A stretch of 64,000 bases of DNA, from NCBI GenBank assembly GCA_030374765.1, contig JARGXX010000016.1, forward strand, positions 434,001 to 498,000. The letters are read 5' to 3'. Numbering within the stretch: the stretch's first letter is position 1; the number at the start of each line of letters is the position of its first letter. This DNA is from Agarophyton chilense (taxonomy: Eukaryota; Rhodophyta; Florideophyceae; Gracilariales; Gracilariaceae). Shown here piece after piece: positions 20,379 to 31,214 of this stretch. The notes below the pieces were generated by a model that made no database searches, was not told the origin of the DNA, and was given only the letters and a program-made list of their open reading frames with translations. Position numbers and translations under genes: made by a program.

Positions 20379-22200
20379 ATTTCTTCAACTTAAGAGTGAC
20401 ACCCGCATTTCGAAGCGTGGTCATGATATCCCTCACATGAGTGAGATGTTTGTCCAGATTATCTGAGAAAACGATTATTTCATCCAGGTAGACCAGGCAG
20501 GTACGCCATTTGAAGCGGGCCAAAAGGATGTGGATGGCTCGCCGGAAAGTAGCGGGGGCGTTGGTAAGACCAAAAGGCATCCGTTTGAAACGGTAGAGAC
20601 CGGATTGACACGCGAAAGCGGTTTTATCCTGGTCTTGCTTCCTTACCGGAACTTGCCAGTATCCCCAATTGGCGTCCAGGGTTGTAAAGAAAGTGGCGGT
20701 GCCCAGTGAGTCAATGTACTCGTCCATTCTTGGGATTGGATACACGTCCTTGACGGTGACGGCATTCAACCGACGGTAGTCGACGCAAAACCTCCCGAAA
20801 CCATCCTGGTTTGGAGCGAGTACTACTGGAGAAGCCCACGGCGACTGAGCCGGTTCAATGAATCCTGCTCGAAGCATTTTATCCCCTTGTGCCTTTTCCT
20901 CCGCGCGTGCGGCGGGTCCGGCACGGTATGGGTGCTGAGAGATGGGTCGGGTGTCCGGTAGCAAATCAATCCGGTGTTCCGTAGTGACAATCTCACCAAG
21001 GGAGCCGTCCCACATAGTGGTGAAGTCCCTTAAAAGTTCTCGCAATCGATGGCGGTATGACTCCGGGACGTGGCTGAGATCCAGGTCCTCGAGTTCTTGG
21101 ACTGGATCGGGGCGGTCACCACTCGTTGAAACGGGCTGCGTCCCTGATGTTACAGGTTGAACCCCGGGTACCGGTGATGAAACGGGTTCCGGGCTGTCCC
21201 CCTCCTTAGAGTGAACGAGTCCAAGAACGTCAGCTGCGGTCAGCTTTGTCGGCACCATAGCGATGGGGTGCGGCATGACGGACCCTATCACTTGGTTGTT
21301 CACCAGGTACTAAGGTACAGTCCCCAGATTGGCTATCAGCGCGTGAAACGGTTGGTTTGGCTCCACATGGACGATTCCATTCGCAATTGCGAGGCTGAGC
21401 CTGTCATACAGTGACGACAATGGTTGCAAGACCCGGAGTCCGTGTTGACGGGAGGTTACATTCACCATCATTTGGGACTCATGCAGGACGCACAACGACG
21501 CTGCGACGCGGAGCTTATTAGATTCACGGATATCCGGTCCAGGTCCCTCTGCTGCCGGTAGTGGGACATGCTTCTTCGTGGCACGCCTAAGCGGACGACG
21601 AACGATCGGAGTGGACGATCCATCTTCCATCTCGACACGCCGTTGGCGGGGGAAGATCGCTTCGACGAAGCGGTCGCAAAAGTCGCAACCCAATATGACT
21701 AGGGCGGCTAGTTTCCGACATTTGACGAAGTCGAGTTTCACCACGCGAGTGCCAACGCGGACTACCAGTTCTATGAAACCCACCGTATTTAACGGTTTGT
21801 TGTTCGCGTCAGCGACCTCCGGGACTTGATCGCGGCGGATCCTAGACTGCAAAGAAGGCGGTAACACTTCCTCCACGACAAAGTTCGGACCGGCACCGGT
21901 GTCTAAGACGGTAAGGTGTCGCACCATAAACTGGAGTGAAAGGCCAAGGTCAGCATAGACCTTGTAGTTTCTTTTGGCCATCACCAGAACTCTATCCGGG
22001 AATCGTTTATGGGAAACAAATTTCCACGGACGAAGCAGAACGCTAAAGTGTTCCGAGTTCACGTCATTGACGGCCTCTTTCCTTGAAAGGATTTTGAACG
22101 GGGAGCGAGGCTTGGACGCCTCGGGCGCCGTCGACCTCGACTCTGAGGGCGCCCATCCTTGAGAGGAGACTCCCACATTTAGTTTTTCTGGGCCTGCTCC
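20379..22200 (-). pseudogene. Element B pol, 5' half: protease and RT
   Basis: Reading leftwards from about 22200 the frame is -1 relative to B gag. The protease has an intact VLDTGAGPNFVV (about 21890) and VILGCDFC. A stop stands at about 21309-21311, just before VNNQVIGSVMPHP; A is open at the same place. RT follows, with WASPVVLAPNQDGFGRF, KDVYPIPRMDEYIDSLG, RMPFGLTNAPATFRRA and an altered catalytic motif VYLDEIIVFSDN (second Asp replaced by Glu). The coding region ends at the A insertion inside the codons for TLKLKK and continues at 8348. Confidence 0.9.
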
Positions 22201-24316
22201 GCCGGAGGCGGCTGCTCAGGGCGGTGAGCGGGCAACGCCTGGGAATCAGGTCCAGAAGGTACCGCAGAAGCGGTGGGGTGACCGACCACTTCGGTGACAC
22301 GGGATTCCGGTGCAGGTACCACCCGAGCTCGGGGAAGCGACACGTGACGTGAAACATCCGTTCGAGCACGGATATACGATGCAATCGGAACAGCTGCTCT
22401 GTTCTCCGGGGATAGGTCCTCGTAATTGACTACGACTTGTGCACGTTCTCGGAGAGACAACATACATTGTGGAGAAGTATGGCCTGGTTTGTAGCAGAGA
22501 TGACAAATCAGACCAGAAGCCGGTGTTGGGTGGCGAGGCTCGGCGAACTTCACCGCGCAGCGGGTATCTCTCCAACCAGGAAGCGAAAAGCGGACATTAC
22601 CAATCTCGTGTGGGACGCATGGCGCACGGAAGCGACCATTGTCCGTATAGAGTAGCGTGTCATATTCAATCACGTATTGTGACTCGTCCAAGGTTGAGGG
22701 TAACTCCGTTGTCGGGATGGAATGAACGTCGCTATGGGCTAGCTGCACGTTATCATAATCCCTTCGAGAGGCCTGTTCGTCGATCATCGAAGCTGACGGG
22801 GTACCCGGTTGTAACATCAACGATTTTGCGGACCTAACCCTGGATCCAGGAGTGCGTGCACGCAGGGCTTCACCTTCTGCGCGAGCGAACTGCACTAGTT
22901 TTAAATACGTGGCTTTAGGTCTATCTTCTCGACGTCGTGCAACAAGAGTTCGGATCGCCGGGTCCAAACCATCGACAAACATGGTACAACGCTCTTCAGA
23001 GGGGTAAACATTGCCACAGCGGTGGAAGGCCTTGTTAAGGCGCGACGAATAATCGGTTTCCGACTCGCCTGGACGTTGGCGAGTGTCCCGCAGGCCCCTA
23101 TCGCCTGCTGAATGGCGGAGTTAGTAGCATACGACCTCAGGAGGTACTGAACTGCTTCGGGCCAGCATGTCACCCCTCCTTCGGAAGCGCGTGATGAACA
23201 TCTGACAGAGTGATACTGGTCTTCTGCAAGCCCACGTAAGAAGTACGGTAAGGCAATGTAGGCCTGTCCCTCGTTCATTTCAAGAATGTAAGCTTCCGCG
23301 ACAAAGCTAGCCAAGAAATCCAACACCAATATTGGGTCTTCTCCAGAAAACAACTGGTTGCGAAGTGAGAGCTGCATTCGCTTAATGCATTCCTTCATTC
23401 TTCCCGTACCACGGGGTGTACGATCCAAAGAGGAGTCCTCGAAACGGTAGTACCGGTATGATAAAAGCTTCTTAAAGAGCGAATTGGTCGGTTTCAGCTC
23501 CTTCAAACCTGTGTGCTTCCTTCCCTTCGTGCGGGCGCAGATCACACCATGGGAGGCTGTTGACCGCTTAGAGCGTGAGGAACGCTCACGGCGAGCTACT
23601 TCCACCGATGAATCGGAAGAGTAGGACTCCGAAAATGAGGAGTCTGACGGTTCGGGATCCGTGTTTCTTCGCTTCTTTCGAGCCTGGCGGTTCTCTTCCT
23701 TTCTTCCCTTGTGGGATACTGCAACCGGCTCGGCCGGATCATCCCCCGACATTAGGGTTTGTTCCAACGTCTCGAGACGTCTTCGGACGTGCGAGAATTT
23801 GTCCACGACGTCCTTGACAAAGGCCGAGGGTCCACCAAGGGACTCTAGAATCGAGTTCACATCCGCACGGAGGACACGGAGGTCCTCAGAAAAATCCTGC
23901 GTAGCAGTGTCATCCACCTTCTTGCGAAGGGTATCGAACTCCTCTGCAAGGATAACTTGAGCTTCCCGGATAGAGCGGAGTTGCTCTTCCACAGCTGCAA
24001 AGCTGGGATGGAGAGTGACATCCCTAGCAGGGGAGAGAATCTGGGCGGCGGCAGACGTCGGTCCTGCTCCACTTGCTGGGGGTGTCGAATCAGAGACAGG
24101 AGGTCTCGAGGTCCTTCCACCTGGCACGCCAGTCGATCCACCGGTATGAGACCTAGAACGGACCGGGATACGGGATGGTTGCGATGGTTCCGGTGCACTG
24201 GTTTGACTCCGGGTCCTCGGACGGTCTTTGGACGACATCAGATCGGAGTCCGTTACAACGTGAATATCCAAACCTGATCGGCTAGTGGGGCCAAGAAACT
24301 TCCTCAAAGAGGGCAA
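22179..24316 (-). pseudogene. gag of element B (frameshifted)
   Basis: The first part (24316-22901) begins with an open frame. The likely start, by comparison with A, is the ATG at 24238 (MSSKDRPRTRSQ). It shows LRADVNSILESLGGPSAF, a Ser-rich basic region, and the capsid region QLSLRNQLFSGEDPI and VQYLLRSYATNSAIQ. A frameshift between about 22985 and 23080 moves reading to a second frame that ends at 22179. This contains LVARRREDRPKATYLKLVQ and the zinc-knuckle-like CHLCYKPGHTSPQC (about 22500). It ends AEQAQKN-stop, where pol begins in the -1 frame. Confidence 0.9.
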
Positions 24317-24384
24317 CTGAGATCAACATCAATTAGTGAGTCCTCTTTCCAATTAATCGTGACTGAGTGTGCCCCACTCAAACT

Positions 24385-24401
24385 TCTAAGTTGGGAGACC
24401 A
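24385..24401 (-). other. Primer binding site of element B
   Basis: The minus strand reads TGGTCTCCCAACTTAGA three bases inside the 5' LTR (24405). It differs from the A site at two positions and from the D site at one. Confidence 0.8.
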
Positions 24402-24404
24402 GTT

Positions 24405-25292
24405 TGTAGTACAACGCTTGGAGCGGAGACACCACGAAGATGTTCGGGATCTTCCTCTCTTGAGAGACACCCCTCCAGCGGAGGAGACGCGCCCCAGAGG
24501 AGCACAGAAACAGAGCCACTCTGGAAAGGCACGACGAAGTTGGCTGTAAAACCGAGGCCAATCCGGCGGGATATACCTAGAGTGTTTAGGTGAGCACACC
24601 ACAGTCCGGGGTGTGACCAATCCTAGGCGGAGCGGTACAACGACGATTGTCGGAAAAGGAGGGAGGAAACACTCGTATGAGGTGGAAGAGCGGGTTGAGT
24701 GGTGCGGCCACTCACGAGAGCCAAAAAGGAGAACAAGAGGAAACGGGGGCCAAAACCCTATACAAGGGCGAGACTACGACAAGTGTTGGCGATTAAATAT
24801 GAACCCACGGTGGTGGTAGCACTCTGGTTGACAGAGGGGTGGATGAACTAACGTGCGACGGGCGCTCACGCAGTATGCGGTGAAGACGCGCCGAAGGCGA
24901 AGAGTTCAGAGCCAAGACTCCCTCCTTGGACTCTCCCAAGAGGGTGTTTACTGGGGAGCAGTGCTCGGCCTCCTAAATAGTGTGGCGCGCGGCCCCTGAC
25001 AGTGAGCGCGCGCCCGAAAAATAGACACTAAATAGCGATAGCGTAGCTAAATAAATACTGAAAAATACTAAATAAGACTAACCATTAGGTAGAATCCGGG
25101 CCACGTGTGGCACGCCTCGCACTCGAGCGTCGGCATCCGTGCAGTCCACGTGTTCCACCAGTGTGCACCTCCGGTCCTAACCGGCCGTCGGCACGCAATA
25201 GCGATACAGCTTGTCATAGACCAAGCTAGTCCTCAAGCGAGCGAAATCTCTAAGTCCTGGAAGAAACCCCCCTTGAAGGGCATTTTACTTCA
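24405..25292 (-). repeat. 5' LTR of element B (888 bp)
   Basis: Counterpart of 2156-3042. On the minus strand it starts TGAAGTAAAATG and ends GTTGTACTACA. It is followed on the right by CTGAT (25293-25297), the duplicated target. Confidence 0.92.
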
Positions 25293-25297
25293 CTGAT

Positions 25298-26054
25298 CGT
25301 TCTCTAAATCCTGCCACTACCTCTGCTATAGATGAACGAATTCTGTACAGAAGAGAGAGATTTGTTCCCCTATGCACACTCTGGCATTCGTCTGCAACCC
25401 GCTTTTTTCGTTCTACAGCAAGGAGAAAAGAATGATTTTGGTAATGGATTCCTCCAATTGAGGAACAGAAACATTCAAATGTAATGCCAAACTGCTTTAA
25501 TGCTACCTTAAGAAAATACTTAGCATTACAATGCACTGATGGAGGAATACATGCAGTTTTGCGTCTCATCTCATTCGTTGCTCACTGATCTAAAATATTG
25601 GCATCGTCGTCTGCTTTGGGGGCAGATTGGCAGTACTTACCCTCGATTGTCTAAGTTGCTCATCGAAGTATGCAAAGCACCAGGTTTTACTGAAAGAGTG
25701 GAAATGAATCACAAAATTGGAAAAAGGGTTCTTATAAACAAGCGGGGGCGGATGGGGAACAACAAGGTTGAGAGGCAAGTTTATATCGCTCACAATTGTG
25801 CGCAACTCAGAAGAAAGATGGAGTCGAACCGCTCCGGCATTGTTAATCACATTAGCAATTTTATAAGCGATGCAATAGATCCGGCCTCGGCTGTGACAGG
25901 GAGTGCTACAAATGATGGTCTGAGTTTGATGGTGAAGGCCGAAAGTGATGACGCGCAGTTACCTGATGTCGATGAAGATAAACTACAGCTCGAAATGATG
26001 CTGGCCAAGGTACTGAATCATTCCGATATATCCGACAAAGCCATCTTCAACTAG
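25298..26054 (+). pseudogene. hAT transposase, C-terminal fragment, part 3 of 3
   Basis: This is the continuation of 1138-2155 beyond element B. The first 240 bp are frame-broken (ERILYRRERFVPLCTLWHS). From 25539 the frame is open to the TAG at 26052. It contains the hAT dimerisation region: PRLSKLLIEVCKAPGFTERV, a degenerate form of the P-x-S-x-x-SER motif, then RVLINKRGRMGNNKVERQVY. An acidic tail ends SDISDKAIFN. The hATC helix pattern (KVE-x-x-VYI-x-x-N) is the strongest evidence for the family. The element's right end, with its inverted repeat and 8-bp duplication, should lie beyond 26054 but was not identified. Confidence 0.78.
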
Positions 26055-26715
26055 ATTGACTGGTAGTTGAATGACAGAAGCCAATAATAAATGATTCTTT
26101 TCTGATGAGCAATAATTTTTAACTTTAAAAAACGATAGATAACGTCATATTTAATACTCAAAAAATAAATGACGTTTGTATAATCAGAGCATATTCACTA
26201 GTTTAATTAAAAAAGCGAAAAACAATATTTGATTACTCGGTTTCTTGATTTCATCACCGCCAGCGAAGCAAATTACCAAACTGAGGTGCATTTAAGCAAA
26301 GCTTGGGTATATATTTCCATTTTTTGGACTAATGTTTTGAGTTCCAAGACCAAATGAGTATCCACATGCAGATACACTATTTGCTACTGTATTGCTGCTC
26401 GCCTTTCCCGCCATTCTAGCGGAATCTCAGTCATTCTTTTTTCAGTCTCCACACATCTTCTTCCTTCATTCAGCCTGGCTCATTTTTGCCATTTACTTGC
26501 AGCTCTTTCCTTCTCCACCCTTTTCTACCTAACTGCGCAAATTCTTCACTCTCATTTAAGCTCTAAACGCCTGAGCTACGATTGCATCTATCCAAATTGA
26601 ATTCGAAAAGCGTGAGAGGTGAGAGCTCTAGTTTGTAAAAAAAAAAAGACAATAGCCCAATCTTAAATCACGATAAGTGAAAAGGCATCCGTCTATATAT
26701 ATCTTTTCTATCGTA
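26055..26715. other. AT-rich non-coding region after the hAT fragment
   Basis: No gene is seen. It is AT-rich with poly-A runs near 26637 and may contain the 3' end of the hAT element. The left end of that element is outside the window, so inverted repeats cannot be matched. Confidence 0.4.
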
Positions 26716-26739
26716 TCATGGAGAACGGCACAAAGGATC

Positions 26740-27035
26740 AAAAGAATAGCTTATTAGCCAAATTAGAAAAGAAAGAAAGCACCGAGTTGGAGAGCGGAGG
26801 GAGGCCGAGAAATGAGAGAGGCAGGGAGACCATCACATTGCCACCATCTTCGGGCCATTTCTTGACGCTTTTGTACCGCCGCCGGCGGCGCTCCATATTC
26901 AGTGCAATGGATCTCAATGACTGTATGCGTCGTGTTATTGGCACTGACTAAAGCAGTCTACGCAATCCTTGCTTTTTATATGCAGTGCGTTTCATGTACA
27001 TAAAGCGCCTACATTACAAGAAATCTCCAGGACAT
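26740..27035 (-). repeat. Repeat R1, downstream copy (terminal region of DIRS-like element)
   Basis: It resembles 30835-31000 plus 33605-33650 in the same orientation: an ACATTRCCRCCAT block, CGCTTTTG with CCGGCGGCG, GGCACTGACT with GCAGTCT and CGCAATC, then CATG-x-ATA and CTACATTACA. The two copies bracket the DIRS-like coding region. In the upstream copy the Harbinger element splits it. Confidence 0.55.
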
Positions 27036-27089
27036 TCAATCATGTGAACTGGTTCATGACGTGCTCAACAACATGCAACGGATGGAAAC

Positions 27090-28000
27090 AGAAAGCGGGG
27101 GTAAAGAGCCGCCACAAAACCAGCAAGACGCGGCGGTGGTTCGCAGCGTGCGGTCGAAATATATATTAGCCATTTCGTCGCTGTCAAGACCCAGCCCAAA
27201 CCAAGCTAGCCTAACTGGCAAGAGAATACCAATTAAACTTGCTCATTTTGTGCTCAAATTCGCAAATGGTGGGAAATGTAATTTCCATGCACAGGAGCAG
27301 AAATATAGAGGGCTCTGAAACATCTGCTTGAGGCCACTGTCAGAGTAGCACTGCGATAAATCACGGGTTCTCTAGGCAGAGCGAAAAAGCAAACATGCTT
27401 TGTACGAACTACGGACCAGTGCCAGAATACGTCAATAGGCGACTGCATATTTTCAAGACTTTGATATTATATCAAAGCTTCTTGACTAGGCGCTCTGCCT
27501 TTGACCACGAAAAGTCGAGCAGTTATCTGTAAACGACTGACAGTAACCTGATCAGTAAAAAAAGAACAGACAGAATTGGTGCGAAGACCGTTAAAGCAAT
27601 ATGTAAGCACCACCATTGTTCGGTCTCGTACTGTTTGAACCGTGTCACACTTGTGGTTCCTAATGCCCACACTTTGAGTATGTATACAACGGGAACGCGG
27701 CAACGTAGGGCTGGTCACGGAAATTGAGTCTCTTCCCAACGAGCGGTGGCTCGAATGACGTGCAAAAAAAAGGGCAACTGTGGAACAAGGTCGCCTGTAA
27801 GAAGCACTTGCACTTGTCGAACGGTGCAGAGATATTGCGGCACCGAGGCCGAACTGATTCTATGCCGTTCTTCCTCTCGAGCTAAGCAACGCCAGGCGAT
27901 GTATGAAAAGGAATGTCCTTCGTTAATTGCCAGTATCGTTTGGTTTTCGCCGAGACAAAACTCCACCCAATTCTTCCATTGACAATGGCGAGTGCGCATT
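27090..28000 (-). pseudogene. Tyrosine recombinase of the DIRS-like element (broken)
   Basis: The N-terminal core-binding part (27999-27715) has WKNWVEFC, SYIAWRCL and ASVPQYLCTVRQVQ. The catalytic part continues at 27640-27270, with the first Arg region in NGLRTNSVCSFF, VVKGRAPSQEALI, ESPIDVFWHW-like residues and S-H-H-L-R-I, which fits the H-x-x-R motif. The final Tyr region lies about 27160-27190 (WLIYIST) but is degenerate. Such enzymes integrate DIRS-type elements without target duplication. Frames are broken at about 27715 and 27465. Confidence 0.72.
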
Positions 28001-28259
28001 GTTCGCTCGCTCCAAGCAAATCTATTGGCTAGTTCGAGTGAACGCTGCTCTCACGCAGTTTGGCCAGCGTCAGTGGCCACCCTATGCTGACCGTCGGTGA
28101 GCATGAGCATACGATGCGCCAATCGTGTTAGAAGTTGATCTCCAGGAGAGCCGCTTTCCATGCCCGATTTAGGAACGTTTGTGAGTCAAAAACGTTGGTT
28201 GAAGGTTCTGGTAGGATGGTTGTACACTATTCTATTTGTATGTCGTGATAATAACAGTC

Positions 28260-29990
28260 CTGACGAGGCCATACTGGGATTATGAGCATTGCCGGAGCTC
28301 GACTCTTGCGAAGCTTCATTAAGGTTTCTATGATCAGGTCTACTTTTGGACACAACAGGCGCACTCCATCGGTTCTCTTTTAAGGTTGCGATAGTTCCTG
28401 GTACGTTTTCCGGCGCTGTTACAACAGGTGTTCTTCAAATTGTCGTTATGGAAACGCATCTAGTGGAGCTCGAATTCCATCCAGAATAGAACGCCTGAGC
28501 CGTCGGGTTATCCGGAGGTCTCCGCGAGGGAACCGTCGCGAATGTGCATTTGCAAATTTGTTTGCTGCGGACGGAATCCATTCAGACCGCTTCCGAATTC
28601 CTAGTTTATTTGATACAATATGAAGACGTCGGAGATCTTTCATGAGAGACCGGCGGTACGAATAAAAAGAGTTTTTGACGTGCACAACAGCCTGGTTGTC
28701 AAGATGTAAAAAAGTACGGTTTCGTCGGTTCTCCACGAATATGCGCACGAGACTGCGAGACAGTAGAAGTCGAATGTCTTTGGACTCTCTTATAGTGATA
28801 GACTGTGCGCGGTCTTGCTAGTTTCAGATGCCCTGAAATTTTCACTACCCGTTCACGCAGGACGTGAAGTTCTCTAAGTTTAGTGTTCCTCCTTAAGCAA
28901 TACCCGCCGCGTCGGGGTTCATAGCGCAGGTGGCGGTGAGGGAGACAATGGGACTACCATCCAACTCTTGATCTGTGGGTCTCTTCTAATTATGAAGATC
29001 CCGGATACTCGGATGGCTGAGTCTGCACCTTCTTCTCGAGCCACGCTTGCCGAGGCTGTCATTCTAAAACAAAAAACGCGTTTCGAAACGAGAACAAGCC
29101 ATTCTCAGCAGTAAGGACACGCAGACGCCACAGAAATGTTGCAGAATTATGACACTGACATAGCGTCGCCCTCGATGAACATCAATAAACAGCGTTCTAG
29201 CAAGCTTTAGCACACCTAGAAGCTTGTAGGGCTGGACGTAAAAACGCATTATCTACGTGTTAACCACCACAGCCCGGTGGCTCAAGACCTGGGAACCGCT
29301 CCAACCTCTCTTGCGTGGATTGCGGGACAATCTAAATCGCTGCAGTAGAGCTTCCAATTTGTATTGAGCTCTCCCTTAGTGCACCGGGCTGGCTTTGACG
29401 TCAATCCTGGCTGGAGCATTCAAGAAATCGTCCAAGTATGCCAAGACCCTATGGAATTCCATAATGAATGGAGGAGTCATCAAACGTGTGAACCAGATCG
29501 GCGAGGGTTCCCACCTAGACGGCAACGCGATACAATGAATGTATCTTTCATAGTAAGATAACAGAAACCAGTCTCCCGTGGACGGAAAAATGCATATATG
29601 CCTGTTTCATCTCTTGATGTCCATGAACATCTGTGGTCTCCCTTCCGTAACGTAATGGCAAATACATCCGCGGATGCCATGCGTATTGAGCCGCGGTTCC
29701 AGTACTTGGACTGTGTCGAAAGGTGGATGAAGAAATGAACCTTGCGCCCTACGTATTTCTTTTTCTATTTAGTAAAGGCCGACGAAACAACCACTCCCGC
29801 TCGCAAAAAAGGTCCACATGCTTCCGTGACACTTCCTGATACATCCCAAACTTGCACCCCTCTTCCAAGTCTTTCAACGCGAAGGCCTTATCCTCTTCTA
29901 ACTGTAGCACATCCGTTAGCTGCACACCATGACTTGGGATCAAGGACAGAGCGGTAGCTTCGTACACACCATACTTGATTGCTCGGTAGA
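28260..29990 (-). pseudogene. Reverse transcriptase and RNase H of the DIRS-like element (broken)
   Basis: The catalytic LAYLDDF appears on the minus strand near 29440-29420. After it come MRFYVQPYKLLGVLKLART, LQHFCGVCVSLLLRMACSRF and CRLSHPSIRDL (about 29250-29010). RNase H includes LHLDNQAVVHVKN, LGIRKRSEWIPSAANKFA and RRFPRGDLRITRRLRRSILD (28748-28446). The arrangement and wording are those of DIRS-like rather than Gypsy polymerases. Multiple stops and frame changes show it is inactive. Confidence 0.75.
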
Positions 29991-30077
29991 GGTATTCAGA
30001 GAAATTAATCTCGCGCCATCCATCGACTTTGCGCTGTTTTGCGCACCATAGATAACGCGATGGTTCGATCTTGCCTA

Positions 30078-30890
30078 CTATTGTATGGCGGACGAACCCC
30101 TTTCACTACTGCGATGTGTCGCGTTGCTGGCGTGGAGGGCTGCCACCACCTTCATTATCTGAGTTTCCATGTGTGATTCCAGACGTCCCATGGGTTTTTC
30201 TAAATCGTCCGCTGCTGCAATATTCTCTTTTTTCTCCAACATTGGCAGCACCAGTTTTTCCTGAGTGGGATCTTTCGCCGTCACTTTGTAGAACTCGCAG
30301 CGAAGACGCACCACTTGCAGGGCATATTTAACTGTAACAGTGGCCCAAATGTCAAATTTCTTGGCATCTTCCTCCTTATTATTTGCCAATGACTCCTCAC
30401 ACAATGCGACGGCAGCCTCAAGGAAAGCCATGCAGTATCCAGCTGCGTTAATATAGATAACCTCGTACTCGGACACAGGCCTAATGCTGGTGTGCTTCTT
30501 CACATGCCTGCGCAAGGGCCACTCACGATGCGCAATAATCACATCATGAAACTCTTGAGCCTTATTCATACGGGTAGCGAGTCAATCCGAAGATCTTTTC
30601 ATCTCGACTACGTCAAGTTACTTTTGCATATGCATATAAGCTTCGCCATTCTCCGAGGCCTCCAAAAAGAACCCTTTCTTTGCAGCGTTTTCGATTTTTT
30701 CAGGAGCGCGCTAGCGTCTGCCGAGCTAATTCTCAAGGCTCTCAGTGTCATAAAGATCTTCGATCTGCTCAGCCAAACCCGTTTGGGCCACACAAACTGC
30801 CTGAAGCCAACTTTCGAGGACTCTCTTAAAAAGAGAGAGGCACGAAGACGTTCACATTACCGCCATGGTCGGGATGCTCCTTGGCGCTTT
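30078..30890 (-). pseudogene. ORF1 (gag-like) of the DIRS-like element
   Basis: An open stretch of 163 codons (30569-30078) is preceded by related but frame-broken coding up to about 30890. It is helix-rich and charged, with no zinc knuckle (INAAGYCMAFLEAAVALCEE, LPMLEKKENIAAADDLEKP). It lies directly upstream of RT on the same strand, so it is probably the structural protein. The assignment is by position only; I recognise no family. Confidence 0.5.
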
Positions 30891-31000
30891 TGAATCTCCG
30901 GCGGCGACGAGTGATCGTTAGTGAAACGGCTCTCATTTCCCGTACGCGTTGTGTAATCGGCACTGACTGGAGCAGTCTGCGCAATCATCGCCATCCATGC
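30835..31000 (-). repeat. Repeat R1, upstream copy (left part)
   Basis: Counterpart of 26740-26985. It shares GGCACTGACTGGAGCAGTCT and CGCAATC. The repeat continues at about 33605-33650 on the far side of the Harbinger element. Confidence 0.55.
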
Positions 31001-31035
31001 GCAGTGGGTGAATGCAGAAATAATCAAACCACCAA
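31000..31035 (+). repeat. Left terminal inverted repeat of the Harbinger element
   Basis: It pairs with 33574-33609 in inverted orientation (GGGTGAATGCAGAAATAATC is identical). Confidence 0.88.
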
Positions 31036-31214
31036 AGCGCCAAAGATTTGGCGCTGTTCAGAAATCCCATAGTACACCAGAAAGCCAAAAAGAAAGCCAA
31101 ATATTGGCGCCAAGGAGTAGACCGAAACCCCTGTGCACAAAGTTGCAAATTGCATTCCAAAGCCCATGAATCTCCTTCACATCGCTCTCGATAGAACACA
31201 GACCTTCACCCACT

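Larger units (their letters stand above)
2156..25292 (-). mobile_element. Gypsy-type LTR retrotransposon B (about 11.1 kb, split by nested element A)
   Basis: B lies on the minus strand, with its 5' LTR at 24405-25292 and its 3' LTR at 2156-3042. Read from the right, the order is LTR, primer site, gag, protease, RT, [interruption 8349-20378], RNase H, integrase, chromodomain, antisense ORF, polypurine tract, LTR. The two halves of RT join across the insertion with a 5-bp duplication (ATTTC). Matching 5-bp duplications (CTGAT) bracket the whole. B is inactive: RT reads Y-L-D-E instead of Y-L-D-D, an integrase Asp is Gly, and several stops and frameshifts are present. B is older than A because A sits inside it. 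Confidence 0.93.
27040..30900 (-). mobile_element. DIRS-like retroelement with tyrosine recombinase, degraded
   Basis: Read on the minus strand, a gag-like ORF1 (about 30890-30078) is followed by RT and RNase H (about 29990-28260) and a tyrosine recombinase (about 28000-27090). No integrase and no LTRs are present. A direct repeat (R1) appears at both ends, which fits the split direct repeats of some DIRS-like elements. Stops and frame changes occur throughout. The family call rests on the RT and RNase H style (VLAYLDDF, DNQAVVHVKN) and on recombinase motifs recognised by eye. Confidence 0.75.
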
